Assembly: GCF_007855645.1 (NCBI RefSeq)
Contig: NZ_CP042261.1
Span: 166,501 to 230,500, forward strand
Source: Qingshengfaniella alkalisoli
GTDB lineage: Bacteria > Pseudomonadota > Alphaproteobacteria > Rhodobacterales > Rhodobacteraceae
Direction of reading: 5' to 3'
DNA length: 64,000 bases
Shown: in pieces, positions 36,264 through 45,719 of the stretch
Numbering within the stretch: the stretch's first letter is position 1
Layout of the letters: every line of letters begins with the position of its first letter
The notes under the pieces: generated by a model
What the model was told of the DNA's origin: nothing
Seen by the model: the letters and a program-made list of their open reading frames with translations, nothing else
The model's database searches: none
Translations under genes and position numbers: made by a program

Positions 36264-37445
36264 ATGCAGTTTCCAGACCGGTTCTCCGATCTGCCGGCCT
36301 ACGCGTTCCCGCGTTTGCGCGGCCTTCTCGACTCGTATCCCGCAGGGAACGAGCCCATTGCGATGTCCATCGGAGAGCCGAAACACGCTTTTCCCGAATG
36401 GGTGACAGGGATCATCGTCGACCATGCCGCAGAATTCGGACGGTATCCGCCGAACGAGGGCACGCCCGAGCTTCGCGAGGCAATCGCGGGATGGTTGAAG
36501 CGGCGTTACGGCGTGGATGCGGCCTCAGAAACGCAGATCAGCACCCTGAACGGCACGCGCGAGGGGCTGTATAACGCGGGCATGGCGCTTTGCCCTGAAA
36601 CAAAGGCTGGCGCGAAGCCGGTCGTGTTGATGCCCAACCCGTTTTACCAAGCCTATGCGGTGTCCGCGCTGTCGGCGATGGCCGAACCAGTCTACGTCAA
36701 TGCCACGGCGGATAACGGGTTCATGCCCGACTATTCGTCTGTGCCCGAAGACGTGCTGAACCGGACGGCCATGGTTTACATCTGCTCGCCGTCGAATCCA
36801 CAGGGCGCGGTTGCTGATCGCGACTACTGGACCTCGTTGCTGGCCTTGGCCGAAAAGTACGATTTCCAGGTGCTGGCAGACGAGTGCTATTCGGAAATCT
36901 ACCGTGACACACCCCCACCCGGAGCGATGGAGATCGCGGCGGAAATCGGCACTGATCCCGAGCGAGTCGTGGTTTTCCATTCGCTGTCCAAGAGGTCCAA
37001 CTTGCCGGGCCTTCGGTCGGGCTTTGTAGCGGGCGGGCCGGAAACGATCCGTCGTATCAAGCAGCTCCGCTCCTTCGGCGGTGCACCTGTTCCGATGCCG
37101 TTGCAGCGCGTGTCCGAACGCGCATGGGCAGATGAAGACCATGTCATTCAGAACCGACATTTCTATGTTAAGAAATTTGAAATCGCTGATCGCATCCTGG
37201 GCGATGTACCCGGATACATGTCGCCGCAAGCCGGTTTCTTCCTGTGGTTGCCCGTTGAGGACGGCGAAGTTGCGGCGCTGAAGCTGTGGCGCGAGGCAGG
37301 GCTGCGGGTTCTGCCGGGGCTGTATCTCAGCCGCGATACCGCGCAAGGCAATCCGGGCGCAGGCTATATTCGTGTGGCGCTGGTTGCGCCCGCACCCGAA
37401 ATCGAACGCGGACTGACCCGTCTGCGCAACTGTCTATATCCATAG
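36264..37445 (+). CDS. PLP aminotransferase, DapC-like
   Basis: A 393-residue fold-type I aminotransferase. The PLP lysine is in [20 protein letters not shown], and the substrate region starts [16 protein letters not shown], a pattern common in succinyl-diaminopimelate transaminases. The [18 protein letters not shown] segment binds PLP phosphate. It is 11 bases before ftsK. DapC activity is plausible because dapB is the only other lysine-path gene in the window, but this is not proof. Confidence 0.82.
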   Translation: MQFPDRFSDLPAYAFPRLRGLLDSYPAGNEPIAMSIGEPKHAFPEWVTGIIVDHAAEFGRYPPNEGTPELREAIAGWLKRRYGVDAASETQISTLNGTREGLYNAGMALCPETKAGAKPVVLMPNPFYQAYAVSALSAMAEPVYVNATADNGFMPDYSSVPEDVLNRTAMVYICSPSNPQGAVADRDYWTSLLALAEKYDFQVLADECYSEIYRDTPPPGAMEIAAEIGTDPERVVVFHSLSKRSNLPGLRSGFVAGGPETIRRIKQLRSFGGAPVPMPLQRVSERAWADEDHVIQNRHFYVKKFEIADRILGDVPGYMSPQAGFFLWLPVEDGEVAALKLWREAGLRVLPGLYLSRDTAQGNPGAGYIRVALVAPAPEIERGLTRLRNCLYP

Positions 37446-37456
37446 GACGCTTGACG

Positions 37457-40264
37457 ATGGCATATCAGACCAAAACCCGTGATCCCCTGTTCGACACAGC
37501 GACCCAAGCCACGCTAGAGCGACGCGCGAGAGAACTCGTCGGGCTGGGGTTGTTGGCTGTCGCGGTGGTACTGGCGGTCATCCTCGGGTCATACGCACCG
37601 TCTGATCCAAGCTTTCTTGGAACGTCGAACGAGCCGCCGCAGAACGTGCTGGGGCATTTCGGCGCTTATGTCGCATCGCCGCTCTTTGTCATTCTTGGCT
37701 ACGGATCATGGTATCTGCCCGTGGTTGCTGCGGCCTGGGGTATCCGCTTTCTGCTGCATCAGGGTCAGGATCGCGCGGTTACCCGTCTGATTTTCATGCC
37801 TTTGGCGGCGGCTCTGTCGGCGATCTACGCGGCGACTCATCTGCCATCCGCCGGTTGGACACACAGTTTCGGACTAGGGGGGCTGTTCGGTGACACGATG
37901 CTCGGCGTGCTGCTCGGTATTCTGCCGCTCGGGTCTGCCCTGTCGCTGAAACTGTCCGCAGTTCTATTGGCGGTTGGCCTGCTGGCGCTCGGTGGCTACA
38001 CGCTCGGCTTCACCAAGCCCGAGCTCCAACGCATCGGCCATTTCCTCTGGTTTGGTATCCTTATGGCATTTGACCAGTTTATCAGACTACTTGGACGCGC
38101 AGGTTCGCGTGCGGCTGATGGGGTCTCGAACACAGGCAGCCGCATTAGCGAACTTCGCGCATCCCGGGATGCCGTTGTCGAGGATGACGAGATGTTCGAA
38201 GAAGAGGCTGAACGCCGCCCGTCTCCTGTCATTCGCGCGCAACGCGCCCCCGAGCCAGTCGTTGACGAACCGGAAGAGCCCATCCGGACCCTTCCGGGGT
38301 TGGGTCTGTTCAATGCCGTCACTGGCCGAAAGCAGGCCGCTCAGGAGGATGAGTTCGAACTGGTTGACGACGATGATGACGAATTCGTCGATGACAATCA
38401 GGAAGAACGGGTGCGCGGAAAGATCAGCGACGCCATCCGCTACCGCATGCGGCAGGACCGAGCGAAGCTTGCGGCAGCGACGCGGCAAAGGCAGGAACCA
38501 CCTATAACCGCTGCGCAGGGCCATGCGGATACGGTTGAGGCTGAAGACGAACCGATACCCGCTCCCCCACGAGTCGAAGCGCGTAAAGAAACACTGGCGG
38601 CAGAGACAACACCCACGTCGCAGCCAGCCGCTCCGATCCCGCGCTATCAAGAACCGCGCCCGGTGGTTCAACACAATGTCAAACGTTCTGCACCTTCGAC
38701 TGCGGCGAAGGCCGAGGCGCAGCCGGATCTGCAATTTGAACAGAAAGTCGCTGAATACGAACACCCGCCTTTGTCCCTGCTGTCCGACCCTTCCAGCGTA
38801 GAGAAGATGTATCTCAGCGACGAGGCGTTGGAAGAAAATGCACGGATGCTGGAAAACGTGCTCGATGACTACGGCGTCAAAGGCGACATCGTTTCCGTTC
38901 GCCCCGGACCCGTTGTCACGATGTATGAGTTGGAACCTGCACCGGGCCTGAAAGCGAGCCGGGTGATCGGGCTGGCGGATGACATCGCGCGATCCATGTC
39001 AGCCTTGTCCGCGCGTGTGTCCACCGTGCCGGGCCGATCAGTGATCGGGATCGAACTGCCGAATGAAAGCCGCGAAATGGTGCTGCTGCGTGAGATTCTC
39101 GCGGCGCGTGACTTTGGTGACAGCAAGATGCGCCTGCCGTTGGCGCTCGGCAAAGACATCGGCGGCGAGTCGGTGGTTGCGAACCTCGCCAAGATGCCCC
39201 ACCTGCTGATTGCCGGGACCACGGGCTCCGGTAAGTCGGTGGCGATCAACACGATGATCCTGTCGCTGCTCTACAAGCTGACGCCCGAAGAATGCCGCTT
39301 GATCATGATCGACCCGAAGATGCTGGAACTTTCCGTCTATGACGGCATCCCGCATCTCTTGTCGCCCGTCGTGACCGACCCGAAAAAGGCGGTTGTCGCC
39401 CTGAAATGGGTCGTGGGCGAGATGGAGGAGCGTTACCGCAAGATGTCCAAGATGGGCGTGCGGAACATCGAAGGCTACAACGGCAAGGTCCGTGATGCGC
39501 TGTCAAAGGGGGAAATGTTCTCGCGTACCGTTCAGACGGGTTTCGATGATGAAACCGGCGATCCGGTGTTCGAGACGGAGGAATCCGTGCCTGAGGCGTT
39601 GCCGTACATTGTCGTGATCGTCGATGAGATGGCCGACCTGATGATGGTGGCGGGTAAGGAAATCGAGGCATGTATCCAGCGGCTGGCGCAAATGGCGCGG
39701 GCGTCGGGTATTCATCTCATCATGGCCACGCAGCGCCCGTCCGTGGATGTCATCACCGGCACGATCAAGGCGAACTTCCCGACGCGGATTTCCTTCCAGG
39801 TGACGTCCAAAGTGGACAGCCGCACCATTCTGGGTGAGCAAGGCGCGGAGCAACTGCTGGGGCAGGGCGACATGCTTTACATGGCTGGTGGTGCGAAGAT
39901 CACCCGCGTTCACGGGCCGTTCGTGTCCGACGAGGAAGTCGAAGAGGTCGTGAACCACCTGAAATCCTTCGGTGCGCCCGAATATATCGGCGGCGTGGTC
40001 GATGGGCCGGACGAGCAAAAGGCCGACGACATCGACATGGTCTTGGGGCTGGGCGGCAATACGACGGGCGAAGACGCGCTTTACGATCAGGCGGTGCAAA
40101 TCGTCATTCAGGATCGCAAATGCTCGACCTCCTATATCCAGCGTAAACTGGCGATCGGGTACAACAAGGCTGCGAGATTGGTGGAGCAGATGGAAGAGAA
40201 CGGTCTGGTGTCCGCCGCGAACCATGTCGGCAAGCGGGAAATTCTGGTGCCGGAACAGCAATAG
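37457..40264 (+). CDS. ftsK: DNA translocase FtsK
   Basis: FtsK is a septal DNA pump that clears chromosome dimers at cell division. The 935-residue product has four to five N-terminal membrane segments within about the first 200 residues, a long acidic and proline-rich linker, then the RecA-like motor with Walker [10 protein letters not shown] near residue 590 and Walker [13 protein letters not shown]. The gamma winged-helix domain at the end ([20 protein letters not shown]) reads KOPS polarity. The ATG follows the aminotransferase; the open frame upstream is rejected as overlapping it. Confidence 0.96.
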   Translation: MAYQTKTRDPLFDTATQATLERRARELVGLGLLAVAVVLAVILGSYAPSDPSFLGTSNEPPQNVLGHFGAYVASPLFVILGYGSWYLPVVAAAWGIRFLLHQGQDRAVTRLIFMPLAAALSAIYAATHLPSAGWTHSFGLGGLFGDTMLGVLLGILPLGSALSLKLSAVLLAVGLLALGGYTLGFTKPELQRIGHFLWFGILMAFDQFIRLLGRAGSRAADGVSNTGSRISELRASRDAVVEDDEMFEEEAERRPSPVIRAQRAPEPVVDEPEEPIRTLPGLGLFNAVTGRKQAAQEDEFELVDDDDDEFVDDNQEERVRGKISDAIRYRMRQDRAKLAAATRQRQEPPITAAQGHADTVEAEDEPIPAPPRVEARKETLAAETTPTSQPAAPIPRYQEPRPVVQHNVKRSAPSTAAKAEAQPDLQFEQKVAEYEHPPLSLLSDPSSVEKMYLSDEALEENARMLENVLDDYGVKGDIVSVRPGPVVTMYELEPAPGLKASRVIGLADDIARSMSALSARVSTVPGRSVIGIELPNESREMVLLREILAARDFGDSKMRLPLALGKDIGGESVVANLAKMPHLLIAGTTGSGKSVAINTMILSLLYKLTPEECRLIMIDPKMLELSVYDGIPHLLSPVVTDPKKAVVALKWVVGEMEERYRKMSKMGVRNIEGYNGKVRDALSKGEMFSRTVQTGFDDETGDPVFETEESVPEALPYIVVIVDEMADLMMVAGKEIEACIQRLAQMARASGIHLIMATQRPSVDVITGTIKANFPTRISFQVTSKVDSRTILGEQGAEQLLGQGDMLYMAGGAKITRVHGPFVSDEEVEEVVNHLKSFGAPEYIGGVVDGPDEQKADDIDMVLGLGGNTTGEDALYDQAVQIVIQDRKCSTSYIQRKLAIGYNKAARLVEQMEENGLVSAANHVGKREILVPEQQ

Positions 40265-40340
40265 GCGGGCTCTGGCGTCCTCCCGTTCTTGTGAGCAGAA
40301 TTGGGATGCAAATCGCTGCGCGGGCGCTACATTCAGCCCC

Positions 40341-40931
40341 ATGAAACATTTGCTATTTGCTCTCGCCGTTGTCATCGCCGCGCCGCTTCATGCGGCTCCG
40401 GCGTCCTTGCAACAGGTCTCGGCCTACCTGAACTCGCTCGGTTCGGCCAAGGCCAATTTCGTTCAGATCAATGCGGACGGCAGCCGCAGCTCCGGCACGC
40501 TCTTCATCAAGAAGCCGGGTCGCGCGCGGTTCGAATACGACGCGCCCAATGACGATGCCTTGGTCATCGCGGGTGGCGGGCAGGTCGCGGTGTTCGATTC
40601 CCGCGCCTCCGGCAAACCCGAGCAGTATCCATTGTCGCGCACGCCGCTAAAGCTGATCCTTGATCGCAACATCGACCTGACGCGCACGAATATGGTTGTC
40701 GGACATGCCGAGCGCGATGGGCGCACCGTCATTGTCGCGCAAGACCCTGCGCACCCGGAGTACGGCCGTATCCAGCTTTATTTCGAGCCCGGCGATCTGC
40801 GATTGTCAGAGTGGTTGATCATTTCGGAATCGGGTGAACAGACCCGGGTTTCCCTTGGGCCACTGGTCGGGGGTGTTGAGATGTCCCCCTTCCTGTTCGA
40901 CATAAGCTACGAAACCAGCCAGCGCCGTTAG
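40341..40931 (+). CDS. lolA: LolA-type outer-membrane lipoprotein carrier protein
   Basis: LolA shuttles lipoproteins across the periplasm. The 196-residue product has a signal peptide (MKHLLFALAVVIAAPLHA) and the LolA core: LNSLGSAKANFVQINADGSR, then KKPGRARFEYDAPNDDALVI and GRTVIVAQDPAHPEYGRIQL. It follows ftsK, as in many alphaproteobacteria. Its TAG shares TTAG with the convergent lipoprotein gene next to it. Confidence 0.92.
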   Translation: MKHLLFALAVVIAAPLHAAPASLQQVSAYLNSLGSAKANFVQINADGSRSSGTLFIKKPGRARFEYDAPNDDALVIAGGGQVAVFDSRASGKPEQYPLSRTPLKLILDRNIDLTRTNMVVGHAERDGRTVIVAQDPAHPEYGRIQLYFEPGDLRLSEWLIISESGEQTRVSLGPLVGGVEMSPFLFDISYETSQRR

Positions 40932-41506
40932 ATTCTGCGGCAGGCCCGTAGCTGATGGTCATAGACCACGGCGCGGGCCGCGACGCTGTCGGCCACCCCT
41001 AGAAGCCAGGACTTCTTGTAGTGGTTGCCCCGCGCATAGCCGGCATGGCCTTCATGATAGGCAAGATACTGATTGCGGGCGTCTGATTTGGAAATCCCGT
41101 TCTTTGCGGCGGTCGTGTTCATGTACCAGCCCATGAAATCTGTCGCGTCGTTGATGTTGTCACGCTTCGCGCCACGCCGACCGACGGTAGCCTTGTAGTC
41201 ATCCCAGGTGCCGTCCAGTGCCTGAGCGTAACCGAAGGCCGACGATTGCCGGCCCATAGGGATCACGCCAAGGAAGTATTCATGCGGGGTCCGCGCGTCT
41301 GAATCAAATTTGCTTTCCTGATGGATGGTGGCCATCTGGACCGCAACGGGGACACCCCATTTCTTTTCGGCCTTCTTCATGGCCCGTAGGTATTGCGGCC
41401 GCTGGGCGACGATGGCGCACGCGTTTTCAAGATCGCTGGGCGGAGAATCACCGCCACAGGCACTCAGAATCAGCACCAAGCCCAGTGCGCAAAGACGACT
41501 GCTCAT
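40928..41506 (-). CDS. Lytic transglycosylase SLT-domain lipoprotein
   Basis: A 192-residue murein-cleaving lipoprotein. The N-terminus has a lipobox (VLILSAC) with an ACGGD junction. The SLT catalytic glutamate is in ATIHQESKFDSDARTP, and GRQSSAFGYAQALDGTWDDY is the typical following block. It is convergent with lolA, which sorts lipoproteins, but the genes are not co-transcribed. A longer start upstream is possible; the chosen one gives a clean signal peptide. Confidence 0.87.
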   Translation of the reverse strand: MSSRLCALGLVLILSACGGDSPPSDLENACAIVAQRPQYLRAMKKAEKKWGVPVAVQMATIHQESKFDSDARTPHEYFLGVIPMGRQSSAFGYAQALDGTWDDYKATVGRRGAKRDNINDATDFMGWYMNTTAAKNGISKSDARNQYLAYHEGHAGYARGNHYKKSWLLGVADSVAARAVVYDHQLRACRRI

Positions 41507-41726
41507 TTCTGCCTCACGCTTCTTGTTTTGCGCAAGTGTAGCGGATTTGCCCGGGCTTCGAAACGCCAAAACCGGATTTTTCGTGCCACAACTTCCCGTG
41601 AGCCAGCAAATTCCTGCGAATCCTGTGACCCATCTTGCAGCTTCGAGGCGGCATGCTTATCTGCCGTCCTTCACTCATGGACGGTCGGGGCGATTCCGGA
41701 TAGAGGTGAGTGGAAAGGTGAACGAG

Positions 41727-42056
41727 ATGATGTTGAAGAGCTACGCCAAATACCAGTTGGGCCAGATTGTCCGGCATAAGAAGCATCCCTTTCGGGGTGT
41801 GGTGTTTGACGTGGACCCTGAATTCTCCAACACCGAGGAATGGTACGACTCCATCCCGGAAGACAGCCGTCCGGCGAAGGATCAGCCCTATTACCACCTA
41901 CTGGCCGAGAATGATCAGAGCTATTACATCGCCTATGTGTCCGAACAGAACCTTGTTCCGGATTTCAGCGGCGAGCCTGTGGACCATCCCGACGTATCAG
42001 AGTTCTTTGGTGAACCGGAAAACGGCGTCTACCAGTTGCAGGCCCAGTTGAACTAG
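41727..42056 (+). CDS. hspQ: Heat shock protein HspQ
   Basis: HspQ is a small heat-shock protein that acts as a Lon specificity-enhancing factor in enterobacteria. The 109-residue product has YQLGQIVRHKKHPFRGVVFD, HLLAENDQSYYIAYVSEQNL and PDVSEFF, all typical of the family. Two adjacent ATG codons are possible; the upstream one follows GGAAAGG. The gap before it (220 bases) contains no recognised element. It ends 19 bases before ggt, convergent. Confidence 0.9.
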   Translation: MMLKSYAKYQLGQIVRHKKHPFRGVVFDVDPEFSNTEEWYDSIPEDSRPAKDQPYYHLLAENDQSYYIAYVSEQNLVPDFSGEPVDHPDVSEFFGEPENGVYQLQAQLN

Positions 42057-42074
42057 GCCTGCCGCGGCAATCGT

Positions 42075-43655
42075 CTAGTACCCCAGCGCACAGCCGTCCT
42101 TACGCGGATCGGATGCCCCCTCCAAAACGCCGTTGTCGTGATCTATCGCGATCATTTGAGCGCCGCCGATAGGCGTATCCGGGATGACCAGCGTGTGGCC
42201 TAGATCCGCGAGTCCCTGCCGCACCCCAGCCTTGTAGCCGCGTTCGACATTCAACCCGTCGCTATCGGCGAAGCTACGCGGAGCAGAGATGGCCGATTGC
42301 GGGTCCAGTCCGAAATCCACGAGGTTCGTAAGCATCCGCGCATGGCCGTTGGGCTGATACGCGCCGCCCATTACGCCGAAACTGGTGCAGACTTGCCCAT
42401 CACGTTTCAGCATCGCGGGAATGATGGTGTGCATGGGGCGCTTCCCACCTGCCGCCTCGTTCGGGTGGTCCTTCTCTAGCGTGAAGCCCGCCCCGCGGTT
42501 CTGGAAAAGCACGCCGAATTCTGGTGAAGCGATACCGCTGCCGAACCCGTGGAAGACAGAATAGATCAGCGACACGACCATCCGGTCCTTGTCGACAACG
42601 GTCAGGTAGATGGTCTCCTTGTGCACGGTTTCAGACAGGGCATGCGGGTTTTCCATCGCTTGGGTTGGGTCAATCAGCGCGGCTAAGCCTGCTGCCGTTT
42701 CAGGTGCCAGCATGTGATCCAGCCGCGTGACGTAGTCCAGATCGGCCACGAAACGGTTGCGCGCATCATAGGCTAGTTTCGCGGCCTCCGCTTCGAGATG
42801 CGCGCGCGCAACGCCCCACGGATCCATTGAAGGCAGGTCAAAATGAGACAGGATGCCGGCCATCAGCATGGCAGTTGCCCCTTGGCCGTTCGGCGGGTGC
42901 TCAATCAGTGTTGTGCCTTTGTAGTCTGCCTCGATCGGGTCGTGCCACGTGGCTTTGGTGTTGAAGAAATCATCCAGTGTGTGGACGCCACCGACCGATT
43001 TCAGGCCAGCTACCATGTCTTCGGCAACCGCTCCTTCGTAGAATCCGGCGCGACCGTTCTTGGCCACACGTCTCAGAATCTCTGCCTGCTTGGGCGCGCG
43101 GAAGACCTGTCCCACATTCGGTGCAGACCCGCCGAACAGGTAATAATCCCGCGCAACACCTTGCAGTGTGCCCGCGTCATTGGCCCAGTCGAAAGCCGTG
43201 CGTTGTGCGACGGGGACGCCTTCATCAGCATAACGGATTGTCGGTGCGAGCACCTGATCCAGACCCAGCACGCCGAAGCGTTCCGACAGGGCGCAGAACG
43301 CGTCGATAGCGCCGGGAACGGTCACGGCCTCGGCCCCATGGATCGGGATCGCAGTATGGCCTGTCGCGCGTAGCGCCTCGGCATCCAGCGCCTTTGGTGC
43401 ACGGCCTGATCCGTTCAGCGCATGCACTTTCTCCGTACCGGCAGGTTTGACCAATGCAAAGCAATCCCCGCCAATCCCCGTCATCTGTGGTTCGCAAATG
43501 CCCAGCAAAACAGCGGCGGAGATGGCCGCGTCTGCCGCGTTGCCGCCCGCTTGCAGGATGTCGATGGCCACTTTCGCGGCGAGCGGGTGGGAGGTGGCGC
43601 AAAGGCCATTGGTTACGAAAACGCGTGGGCGGTCGGGAATGTGTAGATCGCGCAT
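42075..43655 (-). CDS. Gamma-glutamyltransferase family protein
   Basis: A 526-residue member of the Ntn-hydrolase gamma-glutamyltransferase family that cleaves or transfers gamma-glutamyl groups, for example from glutathione. Family blocks visible are AGGNAADAAISAAVLLGICE, IGGDCFALVKP, and the autocleavage region HKETIYLTVVDKDRMVVSLI, where the expected nucleophile threonine is conserved but the usual neighbouring histidine is replaced. No signal peptide is seen from the chosen ATG, which fits the cytoplasmic branch. Family name is certain, substrate not. Confidence 0.86.
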   Translation of the reverse strand: MRDLHIPDRPRVFVTNGLCATSHPLAAKVAIDILQAGGNAADAAISAAVLLGICEPQMTGIGGDCFALVKPAGTEKVHALNGSGRAPKALDAEALRATGHTAIPIHGAEAVTVPGAIDAFCALSERFGVLGLDQVLAPTIRYADEGVPVAQRTAFDWANDAGTLQGVARDYYLFGGSAPNVGQVFRAPKQAEILRRVAKNGRAGFYEGAVAEDMVAGLKSVGGVHTLDDFFNTKATWHDPIEADYKGTTLIEHPPNGQGATAMLMAGILSHFDLPSMDPWGVARAHLEAEAAKLAYDARNRFVADLDYVTRLDHMLAPETAAGLAALIDPTQAMENPHALSETVHKETIYLTVVDKDRMVVSLIYSVFHGFGSGIASPEFGVLFQNRGAGFTLEKDHPNEAAGGKRPMHTIIPAMLKRDGQVCTSFGVMGGAYQPNGHARMLTNLVDFGLDPQSAISAPRSFADSDGLNVERGYKAGVRQGLADLGHTLVIPDTPIGGAQMIAIDHDNGVLEGASDPRKDGCALGY

Positions 43656-43849
43656 AAGGGCTCCGTCAGTTTGGCGGAACGCTAGTGTACTCCAGAGAAT
43701 AGGCCAAGCCCCTGCCGTGCCTGTTGTTGTGCCGATGAACTTCGTGTCGGGATTCATTTCGGCGCTTCGCCCATTGATCGCTAGCCAAAGGCCAAGCCTT
43801 ACGAAATCCTTTCGTCCGGTATATGGAGGCGCGGAAGAACGGAGGCACA

Positions 43850-44308
43850 ATGACACTCGACTATGCAGATCTTTCCAAGCGGATCATCAGCCTGACCGAA
43901 AGCGAAACCGATGACGTCGCTTTAATGGCAACAGTGGTTTGCGAGGTGCATCATTCTGATGCGCGATTCGACTGGACGGGGTTCTACCGCAATGTTGGAG
44001 ATGAGACGCTGAAGATCGGGCCGTACCAGGGCGGGCATGGCTGTCTTGTGATCCCGTTCTCGCGGGGAGTTTGTGGGGCTGCGGCTCGGACCGGGCGGTC
44101 GCAACTTGTCGATGATGTGGATGCAGTCTCGGATCACATCGCGTGCTCAAGTTCCACCAAGTCGGAACTGGTGATCCCGGTGTTCAGGGGTAAGCAACTG
44201 CTTGGGGTCTTCGATCTTGATAGTGATCAGCCTGCCGCCTTCACCGAAGAAGACGAACGTGAAATGTCGGCTATTCTGGCATCAGTGTTCGACAGGGATG
44301 CAGGGTGA
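43850..44308 (+). CDS. Free methionine-R-sulfoxide reductase
   Basis: A 152-residue GAF-domain enzyme that reduces free methionine-R-sulfoxide, of the MsrC/fRMsr family. All three redox cysteines are visible, in GHGCLVIPF, RGVCGAAART and HIACSSSTKSEL, and FDWTGFYRNVGDETLKIGPY is the typical start of the fold. The ATG follows GGAGGCAC. Its stop overlaps the GTG start of the RluA gene by four bases. Confidence 0.92.
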   Translation: MTLDYADLSKRIISLTESETDDVALMATVVCEVHHSDARFDWTGFYRNVGDETLKIGPYQGGHGCLVIPFSRGVCGAAARTGRSQLVDDVDAVSDHIACSSSTKSELVIPVFRGKQLLGVFDLDSDQPAAFTEEDEREMSAILASVFDRDAG

Positions 44309-44958
44309 GGTTGTCAAGCGATTACAACCCTCCGCAGGATCCGTTGAAAGTCCTGCATCTCGATGATGCGCTGATCGTGGTGGACAAGCCAGCCGGCCTG
44401 TTGTCGGTGCCCGGGCGCGGTGAGCATCTGGCCGATTGCCTGATGGCGCGCCTGCAGGCGGCGCATCCCGAGGCGTTGCTAGTCCATCGGCTGGACCGGG
44501 ACACATCGGGCGTGATGGTCTTCGCGCGGACCCCCGAGGTGCAACGGCACCTGGGGCTGCAGTTCGAGCGGCGGCATACGAAGAAGAGCTATGTCGCGCG
44601 GGTCTGGGGACATGTCACCGAGAAATCGGGCACGGTCGATCTGCCATTGATCGTGGACTGGCCGAACCGTCCCCTGCAAAAGGTGGATCACGAGAACGGG
44701 CGCTCGGCGGTCACGGACTGGAAGATCATGCGGGTTGAGGGTGAAACAACGCGCCTGCGTCTTACTCCCCATACCGGGCGGAGCCATCAGCTTCGCGTCC
44801 ATATGAAGGAACTCGGTTATCCGATTCTCGGCGATCCGTTCTATGCCACTGGGCCGGCGCTGGATGCGCCAAGGCTGATGTTGCATTCCGAACGTCTCCG
44901 CCTACGTCACCCGGACGGCGGCGAACCTGTCACCTTTGCGTCAAAATGTCCGTTCTGA
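44305..44958 (+). CDS. RluA-family pseudouridine synthase
   Basis: A 217-residue pseudouridine synthase acting on rRNA or tRNA. The catalytic aspartate is in LVHRLDRDTSGVMVFART, and IVVDKPAGLLSVPGRG and LTPHTGRSHQLRVHMKELGY are typical of the RluA branch. No S4 domain is present, so it is the short form. The GTG start (MRLSSDY) overlaps the preceding msrC stop. It is 14 bases before an SDR gene. Confidence 0.92.
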   Translation: MRLSSDYNPPQDPLKVLHLDDALIVVDKPAGLLSVPGRGEHLADCLMARLQAAHPEALLVHRLDRDTSGVMVFARTPEVQRHLGLQFERRHTKKSYVARVWGHVTEKSGTVDLPLIVDWPNRPLQKVDHENGRSAVTDWKIMRVEGETTRLRLTPHTGRSHQLRVHMKELGYPILGDPFYATGPALDAPRLMLHSERLRLRHPDGGEPVTFASKCPF

Positions 44959-44972
44959 GAGGAGAAGAACAC

Positions 44973-45719
44973 ATGCGTAAAACGGCACTTATCACCGGGG
45001 CAGGGCGTGGCATCGGACGCGCGACAGCCGTTCTGGCGGCGCAAGAGGGATACGACCTGTGCGTGAATTTCGTGTCTGACCGAAAAGCGGCAGAAGAGAC
45101 AGCAGCATTGTGCGAAGCCCAAGGCGCGCGAGTGCTGCTGTTCCAGGCGGATGTAGCGGATGAAGTCGTCGTAGCAGATATGTTCGAGGCATTCGATCGT
45201 GAAATCGGCAGGATCGACCTTTTGGTGAATAATGCCGGTATCATAGGTCAGGCGTCGCGCGTCGAAGATCTGGAACCCGCCACGTTGCGCCGGACGTTTG
45301 AAGCCAACCTGTTCGGGACCATGTTCTGCGCCCAGCAGGCAGTGCGGCGCATGTCACGGCGCAACGGCGGGAGTGGCGGGGCAATCGTCAACGTTTCATC
45401 CATCGCTGCAGTTATCGGCAGCGCGAATGAATATGTGCATTACGCCGCATCCAAGGGCGCGGTCGAATCCTTCACTATTGGCCTGTCGAAAGAGGTCGGC
45501 CCGGAAGGTATCCGGGTTAATGCCTTGCGCGCTGGAACCGCTGAGACGGAGATCCACGAGCGGACGGGCAATCCGGACCGTCCGGCGATGGTGGCGGCGA
45601 ATGCGCCCTTGCGTCGGGTCGCGACACCCCAGGATATCGCAGAGGGTATCATGTGGCTGGCCTCTGATCGTGCGGCCTATGTCACAGGGGCTTGCCTGCC
45701 CGTCAGCGGGGGGCTTTAG
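44973..45719 (+). CDS. Short-chain dehydrogenase/reductase
   Basis: A 248-residue NAD(P)-dependent SDR. The cofactor motif is TGAGRGIGRAT, NNAG occurs as LVNNAGI, and the catalytic Tyr-Lys pair is in YVHYAASKGAVES. Length and the C-terminal YVTGACLPVSGG fit the classical family. Substrate is unknown; it resembles the FabG-like group. The ATG follows GAGGAGAAG. Its TAG shares TTAG with the convergent ktrB stop. Confidence 0.88.
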   Translation: MRKTALITGAGRGIGRATAVLAAQEGYDLCVNFVSDRKAAEETAALCEAQGARVLLFQADVADEVVVADMFEAFDREIGRIDLLVNNAGIIGQASRVEDLEPATLRRTFEANLFGTMFCAQQAVRRMSRRNGGSGGAIVNVSSIAAVIGSANEYVHYAASKGAVESFTIGLSKEVGPEGIRVNALRAGTAETEIHERTGNPDRPAMVAANAPLRRVATPQDIAEGIMWLASDRAAYVTGACLPVSGGL

